Of a stretch of 64,000 nt of DNA, positions 16,595 to 24,414 are shown one piece after another. This stretch comes from Nioella aestuarii (lineage in GTDB: Bacteria > Pseudomonadota > Alphaproteobacteria > Rhodobacterales > Rhodobacteraceae). Within the stretch, counting starts at the first letter, position 1, and each line of letters starts with the position of its first letter. A program made the translations under genes and the position numbers. The notes under the pieces were generated by a model. The model ran no database searches. It saw nothing but the letters and a program-made list of their open reading frames with translations, and was not told where the DNA came from. The stretch is taken from NCBI RefSeq assembly GCF_050896395.1, contig NZ_JBPBBA010000007.1, positions 62,001 to 126,000 on the forward strand, in the 5' to 3' direction.

Positions 16595-17487
16595 CGCAGA
16601 TCACCCTTCTGGACGGGTCCATCGGGCAGGAGCTGGTGCATCGCGCCGGGGCCCGTCCGACGCCGCTTTGGTCCACATCGGTGATGCTGGATCGGCCGGA
16701 GCTGGTGCGCGCCGTGCATGGCGACTACTTCGACGTGGGGGCGACCATCGCCACCACCAACACATATTGCGTTTTGCGCGACCGGTTGCGCCCAGAGGGG
16801 TTGGAAGATCACTTTGCCGATCTCATCGAAACGGCTCTGGCCGAGGCGGAAGCGGCGCGCGATGCGCATGGCGGCGGCCAGATTGCCGGGTCGCTTGGGC
16901 CGCTGCGCGCATCATACCGGCCTGACCTCTGCCCGCCTGAGGAGGAAGCCGCCGCAGCCTATGCAGAACATGTGCAGATGATGGAGCGGCGGGTTGATCT
17001 CTTTCTCATCGAAACGGTGTCCTCGATCCTTCAGGCGCGCGGGGCGCTGGCAGGCTGCGCCGGAACCAAACTACCGGTCTGGTTGTCGGTTTCGGTCGAC
17101 GACGAGGACGGCACGCGATTGCGGTCGGGCGAAGCGCTTAGCGACCTGGCGCCGGTGGTGAAGGAATTCCAGCCAGACTCCCTGCTGGTCAACTGTTCCC
17201 GCCCCGAGGCGATCGCCGCAGCCCTGGACATCCTTACACCGCTCGGCCTGCCGACGGGGGCCTACGCCAATGGGTTCACCCGGATATCGGATGGCTTTTT
17301 AGAGGATCGCCCGACTGTGGATGCGCTGACCGCACGCAAGGATCTCGGCCCTGTTGAATACGCTGATTTCGCCATGGGTTGGGTTGATGCCGGGGCCACG
17401 ATTGTCGGGGGCTGCTGCGAAGTTGGCCCCGCCCATATTGCCGAACTTGCCCGGCGGCTGACCGCCGCTGGCCACACGATCATCTAA
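16591..17487 (+). CDS. Homocysteine S-methyltransferase family protein
   Basis: 298 aa, TTG start overlapping the preceding stop. LLDGSIGQEL opens a TIM barrel. The zinc/thiolate residues of the family are present: C202 in LLVNCSRPEAI and C275-C276 in IVGGCCEVGP. Relatives (MmuM, BHMT) move a methyl group from S-methylmethionine or betaine to homocysteine. Placement between two demethylating oxidoreductases and upstream of an MttB homologue suggests it receives a methyl from the same substrate. That link is inference. Confidence 0.88.
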   Translation: MTQITLLDGSIGQELVHRAGARPTPLWSTSVMLDRPELVRAVHGDYFDVGATIATTNTYCVLRDRLRPEGLEDHFADLIETALAEAEAARDAHGGGQIAGSLGPLRASYRPDLCPPEEEAAAAYAEHVQMMERRVDLFLIETVSSILQARGALAGCAGTKLPVWLSVSVDDEDGTRLRSGEALSDLAPVVKEFQPDSLLVNCSRPEAIAAALDILTPLGLPTGAYANGFTRISDGFLEDRPTVDALTARKDLGPVEYADFAMGWVDAGATIVGGCCEVGPAHIAELARRLTAAGHTII

Positions 17488-17497
17488 GGAAAGTCAG

Positions 17498-19942
17498 ATG
17501 TCCAAGATCCCATCCCATGCCCGTGTCGTCATTATCGGTGGTGGTGTGTCCGGTTGTTCGGTTGCCTATCACCTGGCAAAACTGGGCTGGAAAGACATCG
17601 TCCTGCTGGAACGCAAGGTCCTGACCTGCGGCACCACTTGGCACGCGGCGGGCCTTATCGGTCAGTTGCGCGGGAGCCAGAATGCCACCCGGCTGGCAAA
17701 GTATTCCGCCGATCTCTACGTGAAGCTGGAGGAAGAGACGGGCGTCGCGACGGGTATGCGGCAGAACGGGTCGATCACGGTTGCCCTGACCGAGCACAGG
17801 CACGAGGAAATCCTTCGTCAGGCGACACTCGCGCGGGCCTTTGACGTGGATGTGGCTGAAATCTCGCCCGAGCAAGTGAAGGAGATGTATCCGCATCTCA
17901 ATGTCTCGGACGTTGTGGGCGCGGTACATCTGCCACTTGATGGCCAATGCGACCCGGCCAACATTGCCATGGCGCTGGCCAAGGGCGCCCGGATGCGCGG
18001 TGCGCAGGTGATCGAGGGCGTGAAGGTAACCGGTGTGACGCAGGCAAATGGCGCAGTCACCGGCGTCGATTGGGAAAGCGGTGGCGATGCCGGGCATATC
18101 GCTGCCGATCTGGTGGTGAACTGCGGCGGTATGTGGGGCCGAAACCTTGCGGCGGCTTCTGGCGTGACCCTGCCGCTTCATGCGTGCGAGCACTTCTATC
18201 TTGTGACCGAGGCGATCGAGGGTTTGAACCGTCTGCCAGTGCTGCGGGTGCCGGATGAATGTGCCTACTACAAGGAAGACGCGGGCAAAATGATGCTCGG
18301 CGCGTTTGAACCGAAGGCGAAGCCATGGGGCATGGACGGTATCTCTGAGGATTTCTGTTTTGACAGCCTGCCCGAGGATTTTGACCACTTTGAGCCTATC
18401 CTTGGCATGGCAATGAACCGTATGCCGATGTTCGAGACGGCGGGAATCCATACCTTCTTCAACGGGCCGGAAAGCTTTACCCCCGATGACCGCTACTATC
18501 TGGGTGAAGCGCCCGAGCTGAAGGGTTACTGGGTCGCGGCGGGGTATAACTCTATCGGGATCGTGTCATCGGGTGGTGCCGGGATGGCGCTGGCGCAGTG
18601 GATGGAAGATGGCGAGCCGCCCTTCGACCTTTGGGAGTCCGATATTCGCCGGGCGCAGCCGTTCCAGAAGAACCGCAGGTATCTGAAGGAACGGGTCAGC
18701 GAGACACTCGGTCTGCTCTATGCCGATCACTACCCCTATCGGCAAGTTGTCACCTCGCGCGGGGTGCGCCGGTCGCCGCTGCATGAGCACCTGAAGGCGC
18801 GCGGTGCCGTATTCGGGGAAATGGCCGGGTGGGAACGGGCCAACTGGTTCGCCTTTGACGGTCAGGAACGCGAATACCGCTACGACTGGAAAGGCCAGAA
18901 CTGGTTTGCGAACCACAAGGCCGAACACATGGCGGTGCGCGAGGGCGTGGGCCTTTTCGACATGACCAGCTTCGGCAAGATCCGGGTCGAGGGGCGCGAC
19001 GCGCTGGCCTATCTGCAACGGCTGTGCGGCGCCGATATGGATGTCGCGCCCGGCAAGATCGTCTACACTCAGATGCTGAACAAACGCGGTGGCATCGAAT
19101 GCGATCTGACCGTAACCCGGCTGTCTGACACGGCCTTCTTCCTCATCGTGCCGGGGGCGACGCTTCAACGCGATCTCGCCTGGATGCGACGGCATCTGGG
19201 GGATGAGTTCGTTGTTATCACCGATGTGACGGCGGCAGAGGCGGTGCTGTGCGTCATGGGCCCGAAATCGCGTGATCTGATGCAGGCCGTCAGCCCCGAT
19301 GATTTCTCGAACGAGGCGCATCCCTTCGGTATGGCGCGAGAGATCGAGATCGGTATGGGCCTGGCACGCGCGCATCGCGTGACTTACGTGGGCGAGCTTG
19401 GCTGGGAGATTTACGTGTCCTCCGACATGGCGGCCCATGTATTCGAGGCGCTGGAGGAAGCTGGCGCCGGAATGGGCCTGAAGCTGTGCGGTCTGCACAC
19501 GCTGGATTCTTGCCGCACCGAAAAGGCGTTCCGCCACTTTGGTCATGACATCACAGATGAGGATCATGTGCTGGAGGCGGGGCTTGGCTTTGCGGTCAAG
19601 ACCGACAAGGGTGACTTCATTGGGCGCGAGGCTGTGCTGAAAAAGCGTGAAGAGGGATTGCAGCGGCGGCTGGTACAGATCCTGCTGGAAGATCCTGAAC
19701 CGATGCTGTTCCACAACGAGGCGGTGATCCGGGACGGCAAGATGGTCAGCTATCTGACCTCTGGCAATTACGGCCACTATCTGGGCGCGGCTGTGGGGCT
19801 TGGCTATGTGCCCTGCGAAGGGGAAAGCGCGGCAGATGTGCTGGCATCGTCCTACGAGATCGAGATCGCGGGTAAGCGGCACAAGGCGATTGCCAGCCTG
19901 AAACCGATGTATGACCCCAAGGCCGAACGGGTGAAGGCATGA
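17498..19942 (+). CDS. FAD-dependent oxidoreductase fused to GcvT domain, copy 2
   Basis: 814 aa, the same architecture as the gene at 14147, including VVIIGGGVSGCSVAYHLAK and H49 in TTWHAAGL. The paralogue differs enough (RGSQNATRLAKYSADLYVKL for the equivalent substrate-side segment) that the two probably act on successive N-methyl substrates, such as a dimethyl and then a monomethyl compound. The C-terminal GcvT part has TYVGELGWEIYVSSD and the terminal YDPKAERVK. Its stop overlaps the following start by 4 nt. Confidence 0.9.
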   Translation: MSKIPSHARVVIIGGGVSGCSVAYHLAKLGWKDIVLLERKVLTCGTTWHAAGLIGQLRGSQNATRLAKYSADLYVKLEEETGVATGMRQNGSITVALTEHRHEEILRQATLARAFDVDVAEISPEQVKEMYPHLNVSDVVGAVHLPLDGQCDPANIAMALAKGARMRGAQVIEGVKVTGVTQANGAVTGVDWESGGDAGHIAADLVVNCGGMWGRNLAAASGVTLPLHACEHFYLVTEAIEGLNRLPVLRVPDECAYYKEDAGKMMLGAFEPKAKPWGMDGISEDFCFDSLPEDFDHFEPILGMAMNRMPMFETAGIHTFFNGPESFTPDDRYYLGEAPELKGYWVAAGYNSIGIVSSGGAGMALAQWMEDGEPPFDLWESDIRRAQPFQKNRRYLKERVSETLGLLYADHYPYRQVVTSRGVRRSPLHEHLKARGAVFGEMAGWERANWFAFDGQEREYRYDWKGQNWFANHKAEHMAVREGVGLFDMTSFGKIRVEGRDALAYLQRLCGADMDVAPGKIVYTQMLNKRGGIECDLTVTRLSDTAFFLIVPGATLQRDLAWMRRHLGDEFVVITDVTAAEAVLCVMGPKSRDLMQAVSPDDFSNEAHPFGMAREIEIGMGLARAHRVTYVGELGWEIYVSSDMAAHVFEALEEAGAGMGLKLCGLHTLDSCRTEKAFRHFGHDITDEDHVLEAGLGFAVKTDKGDFIGREAVLKKREEGLQRRLVQILLEDPEPMLFHNEAVIRDGKMVSYLTSGNYGHYLGAAVGLGYVPCEGESAADVLASSYEIEIAGKRHKAIASLKPMYDPKAERVKA

Positions 19943-20781
19943 CACTGGCCGCCCGCCACGACCGCTTTGCGGCGCTGCATGGCTCGGGCTGCTTCGTGAT
20001 CCCGAACCCATGGGATATCGGGTCTGCCCGGATGATGGCGGCCATGGGCGCGCAGGCGCTTGCCACGTCCTCGGCGGCGCAGGCCTTTACGCTTGGACGG
20101 CCCGACATGGGCACAATCACGCAGGACGAGGCGCTGGCCCATGCGGAAGATATCGTCGCGGCGACTGGCCTGCCGGTATCGGGTGACTTTGAGAACGGCT
20201 TTGCCGATGACCCAGACGGCGTAGCCGAAACCATCCGGTTGGCGGCAGAGGCGGGCCTTTCGGGCTGCGGCATTGAAGATACGCAAATGGTGGCGGGCAA
20301 TCCCTCATACGGGTTCGATCTGGCGGTAGAGCGTATCCGAGCAGCGGCCTCTGCTGCACGCGGTCTTGGCCGGCCCTTCGTGCTGGTTGCGCGCGCCGAT
20401 GGTGTGATTAACGGAAGCTACGACCTGGCCGAGGGTATCCGCCGGCTGCAGGCGTTCGAGGCCGCGGGGGCCGGTTGTCTCTACCTGCCCGGCCCGCCGG
20501 GCAAGGCGGAGCTGGCGCAAGTGCTGGCCTCGGTCACGGCCCCGGTCAATGCGCTTGCCGCCGGGCCCTTTAAGAACCTGACCGTGGCCGAGCTGGCCGC
20601 CATGGGCGTGCGCCGGATTTCTACCGGCAGCCAGATCGCCCGCGTGACCCATGCCGCGATCCGCGATTGCATGACCGCAATGCTGACAGATGGACATTTC
20701 GAGCCGCTGAAACGCGCGGCCTCGGGTAACGATATCGACTTTCTGCTGAACGAAGGAGTGGAAGATGGAAGAGGCAAGTGA
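19939..20781 (+). CDS. Isocitrate lyase / PEP mutase superfamily protein
   Basis: 280 aa, a single TIM barrel. It has IPNPWDIGSARMMAAMGAQALATSS at its N-terminus, GDFENGF at the metal-site loop and GCGIED. The KKCGH motif of true isocitrate lyases is absent and the metal loop is altered, so it belongs to the large uncharacterised branch often labelled carboxyvinyl-carboxyphosphonate mutase or oxaloacetate decarboxylase-like. C-C bond cleavage of a 2-oxo or hydroxy acid is possible. It overlaps both neighbours (4 nt and 17 nt), so it is clearly part of the operon. Confidence 0.82.
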   Translation: MTLAARHDRFAALHGSGCFVIPNPWDIGSARMMAAMGAQALATSSAAQAFTLGRPDMGTITQDEALAHAEDIVAATGLPVSGDFENGFADDPDGVAETIRLAAEAGLSGCGIEDTQMVAGNPSYGFDLAVERIRAAASAARGLGRPFVLVARADGVINGSYDLAEGIRRLQAFEAAGAGCLYLPGPPGKAELAQVLASVTAPVNALAAGPFKNLTVAELAAMGVRRISTGSQIARVTHAAIRDCMTAMLTDGHFEPLKRAASGNDIDFLLNEGVEDGRGK

Positions 20782-22309
20782 AACGCAATCGCGTGGTCGC
20801 CGTTCAGGTGGCCGTGCGGCCCGCAAGGCCCTTCGTTCGGCGCCGCCCGCCGAAAGCGCCCGGTCCGTTCGGCCTGGTATGCCCGGCGGCGTGTACAAGC
20901 CGCTGACCGATGAGGGCATCGAGCGGATTCACAGGGCCGCCCTGACAGCGCTGGAAACCATTGGTCTGTCCGGTGCACCTGCCTCGGGAATCGAGATTCT
21001 GACCGGCGCGGGCGCAATTCTTGGCGATGACGGCAGGCTGCGGTTCCCGGCGGCTTTGGTCGAGGATGCCTTGGCCATGGCTGCGCGCGACATCACCCTG
21101 TGTGCGCGTGATCCGAAGTTTGACCTGAACCTGTCCGGCACCAACACGCATTTCGGAACGGCAGGGGCGGCCGTGCATCTGGTCGATGTGGAAACCAATA
21201 GCTACCGCGAATCCACCGCGCAGGATCTGCATGACGCGGCCCGGATCACGCAGGCACTGGATAATATCCACTTCTTCCAGCGCCCCATGGTCTGCCGGGA
21301 TATTCCCGACAACCTGGATATGGACCTGAACACGATCTACGGTGCGGTTGCCGGTACGACCAAGCATATCGGCACCTCGTTTTCCGACCCGTCGCATGTC
21401 GAGAAATGCTTTGAGCTGATCTACATGCTGGCGGGGGGTGAAGCGGCCTATCGAGAACGGCCCTTTATCTCGAACTCCAATTGCTTCGTCGTGCCGCCCA
21501 TGACCTTCGCAACCGAAAGCTGCGAGACGATGGAGGCGTGTATTCGTGGCGGGATGCCGATCCTGTTGCTGTCTGCCGGGATGGCTGGGGCGACGGCGCC
21601 CTCGACCATTGCAGGCGCTATTACTCAGGCCGTTGCCGAATGCCTGGCGGGCCTGGTCTATGTGAATGCCATCGCGCCGGGTCATCCGGCGATCATGGGC
21701 ACCTGGCCCTTCGGGCTGGACCTGCGCACCGGAGCCATGTCTATCGGGTCTGGCGAGCAGGCGCTGCTGACGGCGGGTTGCGCGCAGATGCACCAGTTCT
21801 ATGGCCTGCCCGGCGGCTCTGCCGCGGGGGCATCGGACAGCAAGCTTCCAGACATGCAGGCCGGTTGGGAACAGATGTGTTCCAACGTCATGGCGGGGCT
21901 GTCCGGCGTCAACATGATCTACGAGGCGGCGGGGATGCATGCCTCACTGCTCGGCTTCTGTCATGAATCGCTTATCCTAAGCGAGGATTTGATCGGTCAG
22001 GCAATGCGGTGTGTGCGCGGGATCGAGGTGGATGACGAAACGCTGGCGCTCGACCAGATGGCAGAGGTCTGTCTTGGCGGGCCTGGGCACTACCTGGGCA
22101 CTGATCGGACCTTGGCGCGGATGGAATCAGATTTCGTTTATCCCAAGCTCGGCAACCGGATGAGCCCCAAGGAATGGGCTGAAGCTGGCAAGCCGATGCT
22201 GCTGGAAACCGCGACTGCCAAGAAGAAGGCGATCCTTGCCAATGCGCCGAACCTGATATCGCCCGAGGTCGATGCCGCGGTCCGTGCCAAGTTCAATATC
22301 GTCATCTGA
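20765..22309 (+). CDS. MttB-family methyltransferase without pyrrolysine (trimethylamine/betaine methyltransferase-like), copy 1
   Basis: 514 aa, uninterrupted. The basic N-terminus RGRRSGGRAARKAL is typical of the alphaproteobacterial branch. The TIM barrel carries GTNTHFGTAGAAVHLVD, FISNSNCFVVPPM and the PSTIAGAITQAVAE segment. Archaeal MttB needs an in-frame amber codon for pyrrolysine; this gene has none, so it belongs with MtgB-like proteins that demethylate quaternary amines such as glycine betaine or proline betaine using a corrinoid partner. No corrinoid protein (MttC/MtgC) lies in the window. Its final position in the operon suggests it handles a quaternary amine that feeds the FAD-GcvT enzymes. 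Confidence 0.88.
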   Translation: MEEASETQSRGRRSGGRAARKALRSAPPAESARSVRPGMPGGVYKPLTDEGIERIHRAALTALETIGLSGAPASGIEILTGAGAILGDDGRLRFPAALVEDALAMAARDITLCARDPKFDLNLSGTNTHFGTAGAAVHLVDVETNSYRESTAQDLHDAARITQALDNIHFFQRPMVCRDIPDNLDMDLNTIYGAVAGTTKHIGTSFSDPSHVEKCFELIYMLAGGEAAYRERPFISNSNCFVVPPMTFATESCETMEACIRGGMPILLLSAGMAGATAPSTIAGAITQAVAECLAGLVYVNAIAPGHPAIMGTWPFGLDLRTGAMSIGSGEQALLTAGCAQMHQFYGLPGGSAAGASDSKLPDMQAGWEQMCSNVMAGLSGVNMIYEAAGMHASLLGFCHESLILSEDLIGQAMRCVRGIEVDDETLALDQMAEVCLGGPGHYLGTDRTLARMESDFVYPKLGNRMSPKEWAEAGKPMLLETATAKKKAILANAPNLISPEVDAAVRAKFNIVI

Positions 22310-22378
22310 CCCGCGGCCTTGCCCTTTGCCTGCCCCTGCGCAACGCTGCCGGGGCAGGACGGCAAGGAGGGGTCAGCC

Positions 22379-23230
22379 ATGGCGAAGGTGCTTTATGAAA
22401 AAGACGGTCGGATCGGTCGTATCACCCTGAACCGGCCCGAGGTCATGAATGCCATAGATGACGATCTGCCCGGCGAGCTGGCGGCTGCCGTGGCAGAAGC
22501 CGACCATGACCGGGACGTGCATGTCATGGTCCTGTCGGGTGCGGGCAAGGCGTTTTGCGCGGGCTATGATCTGGCCCACTACGCGCAAGATCCCGATAAC
22601 AAGATCACGCAAGAGATGCCTTGGGATCCGATTCAGGATTTCCAATTCATGTGGGCCAATACGCAGGCCTTCATGTCGCTCTTTCGGGCGATGAAACCGG
22701 TGATCTGCAAGGTGCATGGCTTTGCCGTCGCGGGTGGATCGGACATCGCGCTGTGTGCGGATTTGACGATCATGGGGGACACGGCGCAGATCGGGTACAT
22801 GCCGACGCGGGTTTGGGGATGCCCGACGACTGCGATGTGGGTGCATCGGCTGGGGCCGGAACAGGCCAAGCGGATGCTGTTCACCGGCGACAAGATCAGC
22901 GGGGTTGAGGCCGCCCGGATTGGGTTGGTGCTGAAATCCGTCCCCGATGACCGGCTTGATGACGAAGTAGAGGCATTGGCCGGCCGCATGGCGACAGTGC
23001 CGATCAACCAGCTGGCCATGCAGAAGATGGTGATCAATTCGGCGGTCGAGGAACAGATCACCCGCACACAGCGCTTGGCGACAGTGTTTGACGGGATCAC
23101 CCGCCATTCGCCCGAGGGGCTGAACTTCAAGGCCCGGTCGGAAGCGGTCGGATGGAAACAGGCGGTGCGCGAACGCGACATGGGTACGTTTGACTGGACG
23201 CTCAACCGCCCGATCAACCCCGAAAGCTAG
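22379..23230 (+). CDS. Crotonase-superfamily protein (enoyl-CoA hydratase/isomerase-like)
   Basis: 283 aa; AAGGAGG precedes the ATG at 22379. The first oxyanion-hole segment GAGKAFCAGYDLAHYA and the second KVHGFAVAGGSDIALCADL are clear. The second catalytic region reads MPTRVWGCPTTAMWVHRLGP in place of the Glu-containing PExxxGxxPG of enoyl-CoA hydratases, so water addition is unlikely to follow the usual two-Glu mechanism. It lies 69 nt after MttB copy 1 and may belong to the same unit. Its stop shares CTAG with the convergent rhodanese gene. Confidence 0.83.
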   Translation: MAKVLYEKDGRIGRITLNRPEVMNAIDDDLPGELAAAVAEADHDRDVHVMVLSGAGKAFCAGYDLAHYAQDPDNKITQEMPWDPIQDFQFMWANTQAFMSLFRAMKPVICKVHGFAVAGGSDIALCADLTIMGDTAQIGYMPTRVWGCPTTAMWVHRLGPEQAKRMLFTGDKISGVEAARIGLVLKSVPDDRLDDEVEALAGRMATVPINQLAMQKMVINSAVEEQITRTQRLATVFDGITRHSPEGLNFKARSEAVGWKQAVRERDMGTFDWTLNRPINPES

Positions 23231-23652
23231 GGGTGATAGGCCGCGTCCCGTTGCCAGCCGTCGAAGCCAGATTGCATGACAACCACATTGGTGCGCCCTG
23301 CCACGCGGAGGGCAAAGGTCGCCTGCGAGGACCGCGCGCCGGTGTTGCAGAACAGGATGGTCATCCGGTCCTCGGGGATCTCGTCGATCCGGTCCAGAAC
23401 CTCGCGCCATTCGATATGGATTGCGCCGGGGATGGTGGCCTCGGCATGTTGCGCGGCACTGCGGGTGTCGACGAAGAGCGCGTTTTCGAACACGGTCTGG
23501 TCGATCTGCTGCGGAAGGATGATGCCAGCGGTTTCTTCCGCGAACATCAGGTAATCCTGCATCGCCTCGATCGCGGCCTCTTGTTGCGCGAGGGCTGGTG
23601 ATGAGAGAGACAGGCAAAGAACGCCAGCGGCGATGGCAGATCTGGGTGACAT
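23227..23652 (-). CDS. Exported single-domain rhodanese
   Basis: 141 aa. The start at 23652 gives a normal signal peptide (MSPRSAIAAGVLCLSLSSPALAQ, cleavage near residue 22) and has AGGAGG upstream. The rhodanese domain carries the active-site C102 in LFCNTGARSSQA and ends in VVVMQSGFDGWQ. It is probably a periplasmic sulfurtransferase or sulfide/thiol-handling protein. A longer reading from 23697 removes the leading position of the signal peptide and was rejected. Confidence 0.85.
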   Translation of the reverse strand: MSPRSAIAAGVLCLSLSSPALAQQEAAIEAMQDYLMFAEETAGIILPQQIDQTVFENALFVDTRSAAQHAEATIPGAIHIEWREVLDRIDEIPEDRMTILFCNTGARSSQATFALRVAGRTNVVVMQSGFDGWQRDAAYHP

Positions 23653-23712
23653 GACATTCCTCCTGTCGGGAATCGTGGCGCAGAACCGGTAAGGCACGCA
23701 AGCCTTCAGGGG

Positions 23713-24414
23713 TCACTTTGTTGGTGTGGCGGTAAACATAACCTGCCCGCGTGGCAGCAAGGTTTCGGATCGGTTCAGGCTCCAGCCGGTGTCCAGAGCA
23801 ATTTGCTCGATATCTTCCGCCAGCAGATGATAGGGCGCCTTCGCTCTATGCGTCACAACCCCGTCGCGTTGCCGGAACGGCAGGGCGGCCAAGGTCAGAT
23901 CAGGGGCAAGGAACACTGTGAACAGCAGCTTTTCCAACATTGGAAAGTCGCGCAAATTGGTCAGGGCGGTTTGCAGGCGGGCCAACCCGAGATGCGGGAA
24001 GACCGCGAAGGCGATGGCATGGGTGATGACCGGAGGAACGCCGGGGAAGGTGAAGTCCCTATCGAGGATCAGGTGATCAAGCGGCAGCCGTGCGGGATCG
24101 GCCAGTTCTGCCGCGTGGCCCGCAAGCATGATCTCGCGCGAGGCATCCGTGGCCCAGTAGTGGCCGGGCTCCAGGTATTCGACCGCCTTGCAGCCAAGCC
24201 TTAGCGACCCTGCTCCGATATCCAGAAGGTGATGGTTGGGCCTTAGCCCAGCTTCCAGCAGAACGGCCATTTGCACCCGGCCGGTTTCGTCCCACCGGCC
24301 GCCAACGATATCGCGGTGACGCCCTGCCGCGAGCGCCTTGTCATAGAACCCGGCTGCCTCATAAGGCGATTCAAGGCCGGGGAATGTGGGGGGCAGAGAA
24401 CCCGGATCAGAAAT
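23713..24414 (-). CDS. Class I SAM-dependent methyltransferase with probable ATT start
   Basis: 233 aa if started at ATT 24412-24414. The SAM loop HHLLDIGAGSLRLGCK and the Asp-rich strand end WATDASREIM identify the fold. The only ordinary start, a GTG at 24276, would delete the conserved-looking segment YDKALAAGRHRDIVGGRWDE just before the SAM loop. The frame stays open upstream to a stop at 24430, with no ATG, GTG or TTG; only ATT (24414) and CTG (24396) are available. GGAG lies 7 nt before the ATT, inside the end of gyrB. The methyl acceptor is unknown. Translation is probably coupled to gyrB. Confidence 0.75.
   Translation of the reverse strand: MSDPGSLPPTFPGLESPYEAAGFYDKALAAGRHRDIVGGRWDETGRVQMAVLLEAGLRPNHHLLDIGAGSLRLGCKAVEYLEPGHYWATDASREIMLAGHAAELADPARLPLDHLILDRDFTFPGVPPVITHAIAFAVFPHLGLARLQTALTNLRDFPMLEKLLFTVFLAPDLTLAALPFRQRDGVVTHRAKAPYHLLAEDIEQIALDTGWSLNRSETLLPRGQVMFTATPTK

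Noticed and set aside
18566..20011. Long minus-strand open frame (481 aa) opposite the second FAD-GcvT gene
   Set aside because: Same reasons: antisense to a well-matched gene, no recognisable domain, and it crosses a real gene boundary.
20765..22309. Pyrrolysine-containing trimethylamine methyltransferase
   Set aside because: Neither MttB homologue (20765 or 52838) has an in-frame amber codon, both are full length without readthrough, and no pyl genes are visible. They belong to the non-Pyl branch.
23713..24276. GTG at 24276 as the start of the methyltransferase
   Set aside because: It lacks a good ribosome site and would remove a protein-like, family-typical N-terminal segment directly before the SAM loop.
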